A stretch of DNA of 64,000 nucleotides, taken from assembly GCA_963169105.1 (NCBI GenBank), contig OY720633.1:36968795-37032794 (forward strand), read 5' to 3'. Positions 38,481-48,821 of the stretch are shown in pieces. The DNA is from Ceriagrion tenellum (taxonomy: Eukaryota; Arthropoda; Insecta; Odonata; Coenagrionidae). The position numbers were made by a program, and so were the translations under genes. Within the stretch, counting starts at the first letter, position 1; each line of letters starts with the position of its first letter. The notes under the pieces are model-generated. The model worked only from the letters and a program-made list of their open reading frames with translations. It did not search any database and was not told the origin of the DNA.

Positions 38481-38860
38481 AATACATACAAACCAATCAC
38501 GCGGTTCCCTTCCGGGGTAGGCACAGTCACAAAGTTTCACTCATTAATATATATTTGTACACCTAACTCTGCTTCAATAATTTCCTCCATACTGACCTAT
38601 CCTTGCAGACCTCTTTTTCCTCTTTCTCTCAGCATGTCTACACCAATGAAGCACACTTCTTTCATTTATGTCCATTACTGGAGTATCTAACCCACATGCA
38701 TTTATTACCCATTCATTCCTGACCCTATCCATCCCACTTTTGCCGCAAAAACTCCTCAGATACCCACGGTGTTTAGTCTACTTTTATGTTTATCCTGACA
38801 TACCCATGTTTCACTACCATACAACAAAGTGGGATAAGTACACTTTATTACCCAGCGATT
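38481..38860 (-). mobile_element. Non-LTR retrotransposon 3' fragment, same family as 34.8 kb
   Basis: Read on the minus strand with two frameshifts: LLYGSETWVCQDKHKSRLNT, then YLRSFCGKSGMDRVRNEWVI and NACGLDTPVMDINERSVLHW, then RSVWRKLLKQS. LLYGSETW, the RLN-x-x-x-x-x-YLRR-x-CGK block and DRVRNEWV are hallmarks of the region after the RT palm in RTE-like LINEs. The 3' part (38481-38610) aligns with 34826-34960. Frameshifts and in-frame stops show it is inactive. Confidence 0.7.
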
Positions 38861-41029
38861 TTCGCTTCCTTAGACAGGCACTCATGAAATAATCCAGTTA
38901 AATACATTTTGTCGTCAAACACAAGTATTTTTATGCTTCATTAATATCTTTATGACGCGGAATAAGGGATAGATATGAAAATTCTAATTCATTTGTTAAA
39001 ATTTTATTGGCCTGTACATCACTCGTCGTTTTATTTTTATGGCTTTTTCCAATCAGCAGCAAAAAGAACGCTGTTTGTGCTATATATCACGCCAAAAACA
39101 AATCCCGAGCATCGTGCCACTTTTTTCTAGTGGTCCTCATATTTTAAACTGCTAGCATACCTTTGATTTCTAAAATCATTCTTATTTCGTCAACTTATGT
39201 TACGACATCGCTATTTTCACTCTGACGACTCAGTTTTAGTTCGCTTCCCGAAAACTTTGAAATCCGTTGAGTAATAGTTCAGCTTTCATAAATGTTCTCT
39301 TCGAAATACATTTATCGAATCTATGAAGCCCGTCAGCAACATTTTCTTCGGTTCTCTTTAAGTTATGTTGGACATCCACCTTTGTTGAGCATGTAATGTG
39401 GTAATCAGTTATTAATATCTGCACAATCAGGTTTACTACAAGATGATACTCAAGACTAGCAAGCATATATATCTGCACACATTTGGCTTCTGCTCTTTGA
39501 GCATCTAAAAATAGGTTTCCCAGCTATCTGGTGATAATTCATTTTTTTTGGAAAGAAGAATTTTTTTTGGAGAATAGCAGCTTCCAAAGCAGTGCTAAAA
39601 GATAAAATTAGGGACAAAATGGCTATTTATTCGTAATAACGCCCCTTTTTTCTCCTTCGCAGAAAACCTCCCGTTGCCAAGTTGAGCAGGGAGTAAGAAG
39701 TTCCCTTTACTTCTTCATAAGTGTTNNNNNNNNNNNNNNNNNNNNNNNNNNNNNNNNNNNNNNNNNNNNNNNNNNNNNNNNNNNNNNNNNNNNNNNNNNN
39801 NNNNNNNNNNNNNNNNNNNNNNNNNNNNNNNNNNNNNNNNNNNNNNNNNNNNNNNNNNNNNNNNNNNNNNNNNNNNNNNNNNNNNNNNNNNNNNNNNNNN
39901 NNNNNNNNNNNNNNNNNNNNNNNNNAGAAGGAACTAGAGCGTTTTAATAAAGAAATGTAGAAGAACAACGGAAAGATCAACAAGCAAACCAATATTTTCT
40001 GCTGTGTGGGCCATACTCGAAAATTTCTACGAAAAAATGGAAAACAGTGTAATTTCTTCGTACTTTATAACTAAGGCATAAGTGCAATAACTACATAAAT
40101 ACATACTTTTGAGAAGAATTTGGTATCCAGATTTTCCAATATGAAATTAAATCTAGAATATATTGTACATGTCCATGTGTGGACCATTATCTGAAAATCG
40201 CTCGTAATGAAATTCGTCTCGAACATAATTGCCACATTTATCTTTATTTTCCTTACAAATGGAAGCATTAAAAAAGTCTAGTCTTTAACAATTATTGAAG
40301 ATAAAGTCAAAAAAGTGTAGAAAGTTGTACATGAACAACCTCATAGAGGACTTAAATATTCTATTTTTTATAATTATCGTACATTATTTTCTCAAATTTT
40401 AACCTCGCAGGTCTCATGTGCCGTCCTCCTGTGGATAACACGGCTATAGATTGAAGATAATTGAAAGCTATAGCGTTTGAGGGCATTATTAATACTTGAA
40501 GTTTTTCATATATTGTAACATTTTTCCAAATTTTAAATCTAAATTGAAGGTTTAAGAGTTTTAGAAGTTTAGAAGGCCAGCAAATCAGGAGAAAGTTTCA
40601 ATGGGGATTATTGGACTTATTTTGGAATTTTAGGCATAAGTTATTTTCGTACATTGAAAATGATGAAGAATTTATATTTAAAAACTCATTATAAATCTTG
40701 GGAGTTCAGAAACTTTTTCTTCGGCTTTATTTACTTGACATTCATACCGCAATGTATACGATAAATTGTTACGCTAAGCACCATAAATATGAAATTATTT
40801 CTATTTACTTTGGTAATTCGTTAACATGTTCATTTTTTTATATGTATTAGTTTAAAAATATAAGTATATTTATATTTATAACGGAAATCTCTGTAACTAC
40901 TTGCTTTATATTATTAGTCCCTTGGACTCAGCCACTGGTATCTAGGGAAGCATCTCTTCAGCTCGAAAAGCCTTGCAAAATATTACAGAAAATAATTGCG
41001 CTCTCTCTTGATTTGCGTTGGTGTCTTAA
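38861..41029. other. No recognisable gene; contains the assembly gap
   Basis: AT-rich sequence on both sides of the gap with no frame above 81 codons. The CAGGTCTCATG core of the 15/16-kb repeat recurs near 40411 but is too short to annotate. Confidence 0.4.
39726..39925. other. Assembly gap, 200 Ns
   Basis: An exact run of 200 N. Such a round number usually marks a scaffold join of unknown true size. Confidence 0.95.
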
Positions 41030-41163
41030 CAAATGAAAAAATAACTTGGTCCTGGATGATGGTACCCGGATGTTACCGAGGTAGCTGATAATGACACCTT
41101 TGTGTCGAAACATGTACCGAGAAAATAATTCAGTGGAAGAATACAAAGTTATTTTTTCATTTG
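41030..41163 (+). mobile_element. PLE-like structured terminus with hammerhead-like core inside an inverted repeat
   Basis: A perfect 18-bp inverted repeat, CAAATGAAAAAATAACTT (41030-41047) and AAGTTATTTTTTCATTTG (41146-41163), encloses CTGATAA-T-GACAC-CTTT-GTGTC-GAAAC at 41085-41111. The core matches CUGANGA with one change (G8 to A), a perfect 5-bp stem II and an intact GAAA, again with one extra base before stem II. This is the best-kept of the three cores in the window. PLE terminal repeats carry hammerhead motifs; no PLE ORF adjoins it, so it may be a solo or non-autonomous unit. Confidence 0.5.
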
Positions 41164-41422
41164 TGGAAATCGATTTCAACTTACATGAGCCTGATTCCAT
41201 GGAACTTATTGGTGTCTTAAATTCAATTTACACATTAGATTAAATTGATCGTAACATATGTATAATTATGAGCATTCATAGAGGCGAACGAAATTCACTG
41301 ATACGACTATAGATTAGTGTATAATTCCTCCAAAAACTGATTGAAAAAGAAGAAAGTTTGTAATTCGATGTCGATGATCGACTCCGATCATTCGCTATTC
41401 TAAGAATCAAAAGGAAAGAAAA

Positions 41423-42005
41423 TTGACGACCTCCTTTCGCGTCCACAAAGCCCCATACGACCTGCAATTGGGGGAAAACCTGTATTTCATGCGTTCAGAG
41501 TTGGCCAAACCCCAGTTGTCGGTAAAAGTGCTCCGTTTAGAACGGCCACTGCATACGGCGTGGACTCGGAATTACCGCAAGGACTTTATGGTACGAACTC
41601 TCTACAAACACCCACATCCCACCTAGTTTTAACTGCTGGACCTCCATACTTCCACCCGGAGGGACATTTGCGCTGAAAAACAGAAGGCAGTGTGCGAGCG
41701 CGTTAACTGGAACAACGGAGTACCATTGGTCATACATTTCACAATCGCATCGGCGGCCATGATTTTTTTCTCGCCGTCTGCTAGCCACACATGCCAGTGT
41801 GTGTGTACAGTTAGCCGGATCGCCAGATGCCAATGCTTTAAACTCCAGCGATTTAGGGCGGGAAAGACAAAGAACACGAGTTATACGATGCCTCGAGGAC
41901 AAGGGAATTTATCGAATGCGGAACATTCATCAGAAAAAATAACCGATAAAAAACGCATCAAACCATGGGGTCCCAAATTACAGCTTTTAAGTATCAGGAG
42001 CTGAT
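41423..42005. other. GC-richer block with overlapping open frames, unidentified
   Basis: Several frames stay open together: plus 41423-41626 and 41690-42004; minus 41537-41902 (121 codons, with PPGGSMEVQQLKLGGMWVF) and 41629-41877. This simultaneous openness with higher GC suggests composition or a repeat insertion, not four genes. I recognise no domain. It may be an old mobile element or a decayed exon. Confidence 0.3.
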
Positions 42006-43639
42006 TTAAGTGGAGGCATGAACGCGAGAGAGGAAGTTGTGGGCAGAAAAATGGCATCCCTTGTTTAGCGTGACAAATAATAAATGATTTTTCGAAGCAA
42101 TCTATGCCCATCGTATTAGCCTACGTGTTCTTTTTCTTTCTTTATCATTACAACTTTCCTTTTGAGGTTGAAAATAAAATCATCTAGTTTCACAATTATT
42201 ACGATATATTTATTTCAAGTTTTTCCTAGTTAAACTCTTCTTCAAAGTGTAGGGAACTAACACGCAATTTCTGGACTGGACTCCTTGAATATGTCATTGT
42301 ACTCAGAGAGAGAATGTTTGGGCTGAGTTAGAATAACGGGAGGCCGAGATAAACTGCAGCTCTACACTGAGAAATCACCAGGAGTTGTGGAGTATGATTA
42401 CAAAGAATAATATACACCTCTAATTCTTAAATTCGCCTCTACCATCTTGAAAAATAATGGTGTTGAAGGAATTATTCACTACTTTTAGTCATGGCTTTTA
42501 CTGACTTACTGCATCTCAGAGCCTCTCCGGCCTTGTGTAGATGTAAATAGCGTAACTAAAATATGCCAATCCGATTATAAACCTGGATATGGGATTTCGG
42601 TAAAGTTAAGCTTTTTACTGTAAAGTGCTCGATGGCTTGAAGCTAATAAACACACTGATGGAACTGAAAATAACTTCTAATTAATTATTCTCTGCAGAAT
42701 TTTCATGTTTTTTTTCCATTTCGCATCTTTACTTAATTATTTTTGGCGTCACAATGGGATTTCAATCGTTCAATTCTTTCAGCTATTTTATCATTCAGAA
42801 TTTTTCTCATGCTAATACGTAGATTTTTGTCAAAATGGAGATAAAACTAAATATACATTACCCAGCAATTTCCATAACTGGGAGAAACTTAACCTTTTAA
42901 TTTTCATTTTGTTTTCCTTCCAAGGAAAATAAAAAGGGAATTTAATGAATATACAAGAGAGTGTAAGTAATAGGAAATTAAATACCAGTTTTTGAAACGT
43001 GAGAGGCTAGGCAATTTCAGTATTCAATAGGATTCAGTTCTTTTCTTTTTCTCGAATTTCCGGCCTGTTTTTGTCGACAATGGCAACACCAAAAACACTA
43101 TTTCCTTATCTAAGTTTGATAAACCTTCCTTTTGATTTCCCCTTAGGTGTATTAATTCTCATTTATATAATTCTTAATTTCAGGTAGTTCATGATATGTA
43201 TTGTCTTGGTTCCCCATATATTCCACTCGAAGGCTTTGGGAATGTATGACTTACGAAATTTTCTCAACTGATGGAATGAATAGTGACGGATACGTTGGAA
43301 ATTGCGAGAGGAAGGAGGGTTCTTTAGATCAGGAATCTAAATATTCCCACTGGAATCTTAAATCCGTGGTAGAAGTACTCTGTACATTGGCCTATGTAGT
43401 CCGAGGTAAGTGGTTGGATTCCCAGCCCATAAAACTTTACTCAGATAAGTTTAATATTATTATTAGGATTAAAACCATAGCACTTGATGATAATGCATCG
43501 ATGTGTTGAATTTAAAACGAAAACTCGATCGCTAGGGTTGTGATAATCTCAAATCGATACTCTAAAAACTCCGCAGTCTCAGGCGTGATTTGGTGGAATT
43601 AACTTGACTTGTAAATGATGATATTGAAATCTTCTTTAA
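42006..43639. other. No recognisable gene
   Basis: AT-rich. A 102-codon plus frame (43201-43509) has no recognised motif. GTGGTTGGATTCCCAGCC near 43411-43428 faintly resembles a tRNA B box, but there is no matching A box. Confidence 0.4.
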
Positions 43640-43733
43640 ATAAATTTATGCTCAGTATACAGTTATATAAATCAGTTCAGTACATACAGTTATATAAATT
43701 TATGTTTAGTAAATACAGTTATATAAATCAGTT
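43640..43733 (+). repeat. Minisatellite, TACAGTTATATAAAT core
   Basis: A ~39-bp unit, ATAAATTTATG(CTC/TTT)AGTA followed by TACAGTTATATAAATCAGTT, is present twice (43640-43677, 43694-43733). A third partial TACAGTTATATAAAT lies between them. Confidence 0.85.
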
Positions 43734-45197
43734 GGTTACCTATTTTCCGCTCGCTGCCAAACTCCCTTATACTTGAGTTTGAACTCTGCCCGCATACATT
43801 GAAGATCTTTCGCACTTCATTTTACCCTTTTCTCCCACTGCCCTCCCTTCATTTATGTTTCTTTCTCTCTTCAACTCCCAATTTTCCTCCGCGGTTTACA
43901 TCAAATTTCCGCGAAGGAAATGAAAAGGAAGGCCTTTATTGTGGCAGAGGAACGGGCGGCGGATAAAATCAACTTTACACCCTATCCCACCGAAAATGTT
44001 AAGTTGCCAGGGGAGAAAGGGAACGTATGGAGGAAAATATACGAATAAAATACAGATGAGAGAAGGGCGGAGAGATGAAGCAGCGAAAGCAAACATATTG
44101 ACTGGCGGAAACATAAAATTCTGAAAAAGGTGTATCTTAAGGATTGACTTTTTTCTCCCTTAGAAAAACCTTCTTGGAATCCAATAAAGCCATCCTCAAA
44201 ACTTCTCTGATTTGAAAATTTTATCACCTCTAAGCTATTTCACCTTGATAACTCAAAAATGAAAGAAAAGTGTTGAGGAAGAATTTTATTATGAATAAAT
44301 AAAATATAGAAAATAAACTCAAAGCAACAGGTAGAAGAAGCGACTTTGTACTCTTTGTACGACTTTGTAATGGACTCTTAGAAATGTTAACTGCTCTGAT
44401 CAAATGCATTTATAGCATGAAATTTCTCCCATAAATAAAGAAAAAGCAGACATCGTCTGTATTACGTTTCCGAAAGAAGCTTTGTTGGCAATACCCGTCG
44501 GTTATGTGAACTCTATTCAACAAATGTAAAAATAAGATACATTAACCCACGCAAGAAAGTAAATGGTTGCAAATATTCTGAAGTTATATTGAGCATGATA
44601 ATTTTAATCTTAAGCCAACAAGCCAGGATTCCATTAATATACGCACCATGCAATGTTTTATGGCCGTCTTTTTTAATTTCGAGAATCTTCCAGAGACGAG
44701 AAAATCGTCAAACTTTCCCAACTTCATTTTAATGTACAAGTACGTGTTTGAAAGCCATAAAGGCGAATGTATTTAGAAGCCTTCATTTAGAAAAAGCAAC
44801 TCACTTCGGCAAATTTAGTCATGAAGCTAACAGGACTGATACGTCCCACGTTCTTACAGTTTAATGACAATGCTTAGTCTTTTATGTGCACACAGAATGC
44901 ACAAGTGAATAAGACAATGGGCATGGAAGAGAAAGAATAAAACACGATTGACATGGGAAAACAAGAAGCGTAATGTGGTTAGTTGATATGAAGTTGAGAT
45001 GTATTTTTGGAGGGGAACATAGACCTGAAGTATAAGTCTTTTGGTAGAAGGGGTGGAAAAAGTACCGTCCGGTTCTCAAAAATATATAAATACAATGATA
45101 TTTATCTGAGAAAAATAATTTTTAAATAGTAATAAAAAGAAAGACTGTTTTTATCGGCTATAAGAGGTAGATAAATCAAAGGTATTAACTTTATATT
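43734..45197. other. No recognisable gene
   Basis: Short overlapping frames of up to 81 codons at 43.9-44.2 kb on both strands. Nothing recognised. Confidence 0.4.
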
Positions 45198-45201
45198 TTA
45201 A

Positions 45202-45683
45202 CCCTCTATGGACGAGCGAGTCAAATTTGTTACGTTTCAAAATCATTGAAATATCTACTTTCTAAGAGGCTTTTGCATTTAGTTGCTGCGCTAGACAGAC
45301 GCTTCGGATTAAGCGGGCAGAAAGTTGTGTCTCTTTCGAAGGCTTGTAAAAATTTTGAACAGATGAATGTGTGACACTATTAACTGACGATGGTGTGCCT
45401 GATGAAGCTCTGAAATATTTTCAGCTGTCATATGAAGAAAAAATTGGGAAAGTATAAAAAAGATACGTTTTGAAGCTAATGTTGAAGTATATCTAGTGAA
45501 AATATTATTATGTTAAGTGTTATTTTAAGTTAAATAGACACAATAAAAACAGTTTATCTTTCAAAATAAATGTTAATAAAAAATAATTTGCAATATTTTT
45601 AAATGCTAAAATAGCACTTTAAAAAACTAATATAGTAGCAGTATTTTTTTAAACTGATGCTTCATAATTTCGTCCATAGAGGG
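45202..45683. mobile_element. piggyBac-like non-autonomous element
   Basis: A 482-bp unit has perfect 14-bp terminal inverted repeats, CCCTCTATGGACGA (45202-45215) and its complement (45670-45683). It is flanked on both sides by TTAA (45198-45201 and 45684-45687). TTAA target duplication plus termini beginning CCC is the signature of piggyBac transposons, which excise cleanly and restore TTAA. The interior lacks a transposase. A short open segment reads TDDGVPDEALKYFQLSYEEK, then IGKV and stop, and may be a leftover of the parent ORF. Intact termini imply a fairly recent insertion compared with the LINE fragments nearby. Confidence 0.75.
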
Positions 45684-45687
45684 TTAA

Positions 45688-46479
45688 AACATGGATTAAA
45701 AAGCGTAAATCTTTCTGTTAAGATGGTTGTTTCCAAATGAAAACTCAGTGGAGATAGTCAACAATGTCGTTAAACGTCAGTGCCAGCCTGAAAAAAATGA
45801 ACCGATCGCTCGGAGCGGACGACAGTGACGCCGTTAACGATTCTGGTTTCCTGGAAGGTATTGTGCTTCTTTAAGGGAAATATTCATTGATAGCAAAAGC
45901 CTTTGGGTTGGTAGGCGCTGACAAGAGCGTGAAAAAACTTCACCACCCAGTATAGGTGCTAATATGCTCTCAAAAATATTATTTTATCGAAGAAGCATAA
46001 TGACGTCGCCTTCACGCGTCAATTCCAACCCAATTCCTGTGACCATTACAATTTAGGGAACATATATAAGTTCATACTTACGTTTTTGAGATCATCTCGA
46101 AAAGATACCATTCAAAATTTTCAGACGAGGACATTTCATAAGGTTGAATGAGCGTTGTAGATGGTAAGAGGTGGTGGTAAGGGAAAGAGGTGGGTGGGGA
46201 AGATTAGAAGGACGCAGGGAGTGATGGGGGTAAGGGATAGCTGAAGGCGCAGTGTGGGTAATAACGTTACGTTGAAGGGAAAGAGGTAGGTGAAGAATTT
46301 TTCGGTAGCATTATTCTCTTGATCTAGTCTTTTCATATTGGATAATAGTGAGCGGGAAGAATTAACTCAGTAACCTCTGCCTGCTAGTGTACTTCACTTT
46401 TTTGTCCCTTTTCTCTATCCTACAGTTGTGGTTTGGGGATAAAATACGTACAAGCAGTACGTAGCTGAGTACAGAGTTC
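45688..46479. other. No recognisable gene
   Basis: Includes a G-rich stretch (46135-46300) giving a Pro/Leu/Thr-rich 66-codon minus frame that looks compositional. Confidence 0.4.
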
Positions 46480-47000
46480 ATCTACATCTACATACCCTAT
46501 AAACCGCCGAATGGGCGTGTGAAAGGGGGTGGTAGGCTACCAGCCGTGTAAAGATGTAAGTTTTTGGGAGGCAGAAGGGTAACTTGTATTGTGGGAGTAT
46601 ATTTAGAGGAGCTAAGTTTTTATTTTGGCCGCTTATTGTGCACGAAAAGAAAGAGTTTTTGTACCAATCTGTTTGGCAGTGAACCCCTCTTATTTTATCT
46701 CATCTGTCAGACCTAAAAATGTAGTGAGGTCATGATAATATTTTCTGTGTCGCTCTGAAACACACCAGTTCTGATTATTTCAAGCAGCCTAAGCCAAGCG
46801 TGCAGCCTCCGAGTCTCTAGTGGCTCCCAACTTAATCCCTCTAACAGTCGTGAAATACTATATGTTCGTTCTCAGATGTTTTTAACGAAGCGTGCTGATT
46901 TTATTTGTATTTCATGAATTTGTTTAGTTGAATATTTATGACTAGGGTTCCAAATGCTCGCGGCGTATTCGAGGTGTGGCCTAACCAGAGAGAAGTATTA

Positions 47001-47662
47001 GAATTATGATACAAGAATGATAAAAGAATTAGAGCGCGTGCAAAGGAGATCTGCTAGGTTTGTTAAAGGCCGTTATGATAATTGTATAAGTGTTACGAGC
47101 TTAATGGAAGAACTAGAATGGGAATTACTATCGGAACGCAGGTTAAAATTTAGGTTAAACCTTTTAAGTAAATTCGAAACCGATTTGTTCACAGATGACG
47201 TTACATATATATTAAGATCCCCTGCGTATTATGCTAGGTTTGATCATATTCACAAGATTAGAGAGATAGATTGTCGTACCGATAGATTTAAAATGTCATT
47301 TTTCCCGCGTACCATAAGAGAGAACAATAAGCAACGTAGCAAAAGGGATAGGTAGGTGAAATATAGTTAGAATAGTCTGTAGTGCATGATGCATGTAATA
47401 ACTACCAATAATTCCTTCCTTATTATGTAGATTTTAACCTGTACTATACTGTAGTAACTAATATTTTATTGTAATAACTACTGCAATTACTTGTAATAAC
47501 TAATAATCTACTGTAGTAACTAATAAACTGTGACCCTATTTTCTAGCATGTCTACCTTATATATCCGACTTGCATGGCAATAGTGCATGTTTGGTGATCT
47601 TCACCCCCTGCCACACACCCTCGTGGTGGCTCGCAGGGTATTACGTAGATGTAGATGTAGAT
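47001..47662 (+). mobile_element. Non-LTR retrotransposon inserted into the minus-strand LINE
   Basis: A 5'-truncated plus-strand copy starts within the RT tail. The frame from 47002, with ATG at 47017, runs 112 codons uninterrupted to 47355: KELERVQRRSARFVKGRYDN, TSLMEELEWELLSERRLKFR, then YYARFDHIHKIREIDCRTDR, the usual C-terminus of CR1/L2/Jockey-type elements. The 3' UTR ends CACCCCCTGCCACACACCC, CGTGGTGGCTCGCAGGGTAT and (GTAGAT)n, like the host copy. It is flanked by GAAGTATTA (46992-47000) and GAAGTAGTA (47663-47671), a 9-bp target duplication with one change. The open frame shows it is younger than the element it broke. Confidence 0.85.
47395..47530 (+). repeat. Minisatellite in the LINE 3' UTR
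   Basis: Variants of a GTAATAACTA / CTGTAGTAACTAATA unit recur five or six times between the stop codon and the conserved 3' end of the inserted LINE. Confidence 0.7.
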
Positions 47663-47985
47663 GAAGTAGTATCTCTCTTTTACTTTTTCATCCGAGGACC
47701 TTCCTATTATACACTTGACAACATTAGTTTCTTTAATGCTGGGCCGCATACGTTTTTTATGTGTGTTCCCCACGATACAGCAGAAGTTAAGGTAATTCCA
47801 AGATATTTTATCGTATTTGAAGATTTTATGTTAACTCTACCCACTGTATAGGTATGACATTTGTGTGATAACGTTTGCAGGAAGTGAACTGTGGTGTATT
47901 TACTAATATTAAGTTCTAACCCTCACTCCTGGCACTACGAATGAAGGTTCATGGTGAAGTTTGCAATGAATTATTGCCTTTTAAC

Positions 47986-48658
47986 CTATCGGGGCGAATA
48001 TGCCCCTTATAAACCCGTCCTCCTTCGGCTCCCTCTAATTGGCCCCTGACGCTGTCTCGCCGCCTCCCGCAGACCTCATTCCGTTCTCTCTGCCTTTCAA
48101 GCATCTCCCTCCGCAGATGTCACTTTCCACCTTCGCCCTTATTCTCTCTCTCTCTCTATATGTCTCTCTCATCCATTCTCTACTCTTATCATCCCCGGGT
48201 CATTTCTCTCCAATCCCTCCTACTCTCATTTCTTTCACCGTTTCCAACCCTCAGGGTTACCACCCTCACTTGAAATCTTCTAAAGCCAGGAAAATTTGTC
48301 GAAAGAGCGGCTTTCTTGAAAAACCGAAGAATCCTCTTAGATTTCAGCGTGATTTAGATTTCATCTTTATTTTTCCCGGGTTGCGTTATAGAAAGAATTA
48401 CATAGCGAGGTTTTTCTATAAACTGAAGCGTAAAGCTTAGCATATAGCTTCTTAGAGCACCTTTACTATTTCTGATATAATCCTTTGGCCCAATATTCAT
48501 TTTATCCTTAATACTGGATTATTTGTATCATATTCCACCATGATGTACATTGTCTTTTGTTACGCTTGTATCTAAGTACTTTATATTCAACGGTATTTGG
48601 GGACATATTGTGGAACATCATCGTGAATAATTAAAAATAATCTTTGAAATATCTTCTC
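47986..48658. other. Pyrimidine-rich spacer, unassigned 133-codon frame
   Basis: A plus frame (48039-48440) is Ser/Pro/Leu-rich and runs across a (TC)n tract at 48143-48157. It has no upstream ATG at its start and no recognised motif, and I do not call it a gene. Confidence 0.35.
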
Positions 48659-48821
48659 GGTTATTTATTTGTGCAACGCGTTTCGACGCTTAAAGCGTCG
48701 TCATAAGGTATAATTGTTTTACCTGCTGTTGTATCAATGCGTGTTGTATAAAAAAATAACCAAATGGCCTTTTAAAAGTTTTTTTTTCTTTTAAAATTCA
48801 AAGTCATTTGGTTACTATTGG
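48659..48821 (-). mobile_element. PLE-like structured terminus with hammerhead-like core and hairpin
   Basis: Read on the minus strand, 48708-48680 gives CTTATGA-C-GACGC-TTTAA-GCGTC-GAAAC. This is CUGANGA with one change, a perfect 5-bp stem II and an intact GAAA, followed by GCGTTGC. The plus-strand word CGCGTTTCGACGC is common near arthropod PLE ends. Arms GGTTATTTATTT (48659-48670) and AAAAAAATAACC (48750-48761) enclose it. A second hairpin, AACCAAATG...TTTTAAAAG with CTTTTAAAA...CATTTGGTT, follows at about 48758-48812. The layout parallels the 41.1-kb unit. No PLE ORF adjoins. Confidence 0.5.

Larger units (their letters stand above)
46480..47985 (-). mobile_element. Non-LTR retrotransposon (older host copy), interrupted by another LINE
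   Basis: The minus-strand copy is in two parts. Upstream part (47985-47663): two degenerate Trp codons, GLELNISKYTTVHF, then TIKYLGITLTSAVSWGTHIK and KNVCGPALKKL, a frameshift, CIIGRSSDEKVKERYYF. Downstream part (47000-46480): SLVRPHLEYAASIWNP, YSTKQIHEIQIKSARFVKN, stop, then SRLLEGLSWEPLETRRLHAW. GLELN-x-SK, KYLG and LVRPHLEYA are canonical landmarks of CR1/Jockey-type reverse transcriptases after the catalytic box. The 3' end at 46480-46500 carries CACCCCCTTTCACACGCCC-like sequence and a GTAGAT-repeat tail (minus orientation), as in the inserted copy. 5'-truncated and inactive. Confidence 0.8.

Noticed and set aside
39627..39992. Frames with long runs of X across the N gap
   Set aside because: Artefact of translating Ns.
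47552..47851. 93-codon plus frame and 73-codon minus frame over the LINE junction
   Set aside because: The plus frame is antisense to RT sequence. The minus frame mixes RT residues (CIIGRSSDEKVKERYYF) with antisense of the inserted LINE tail.
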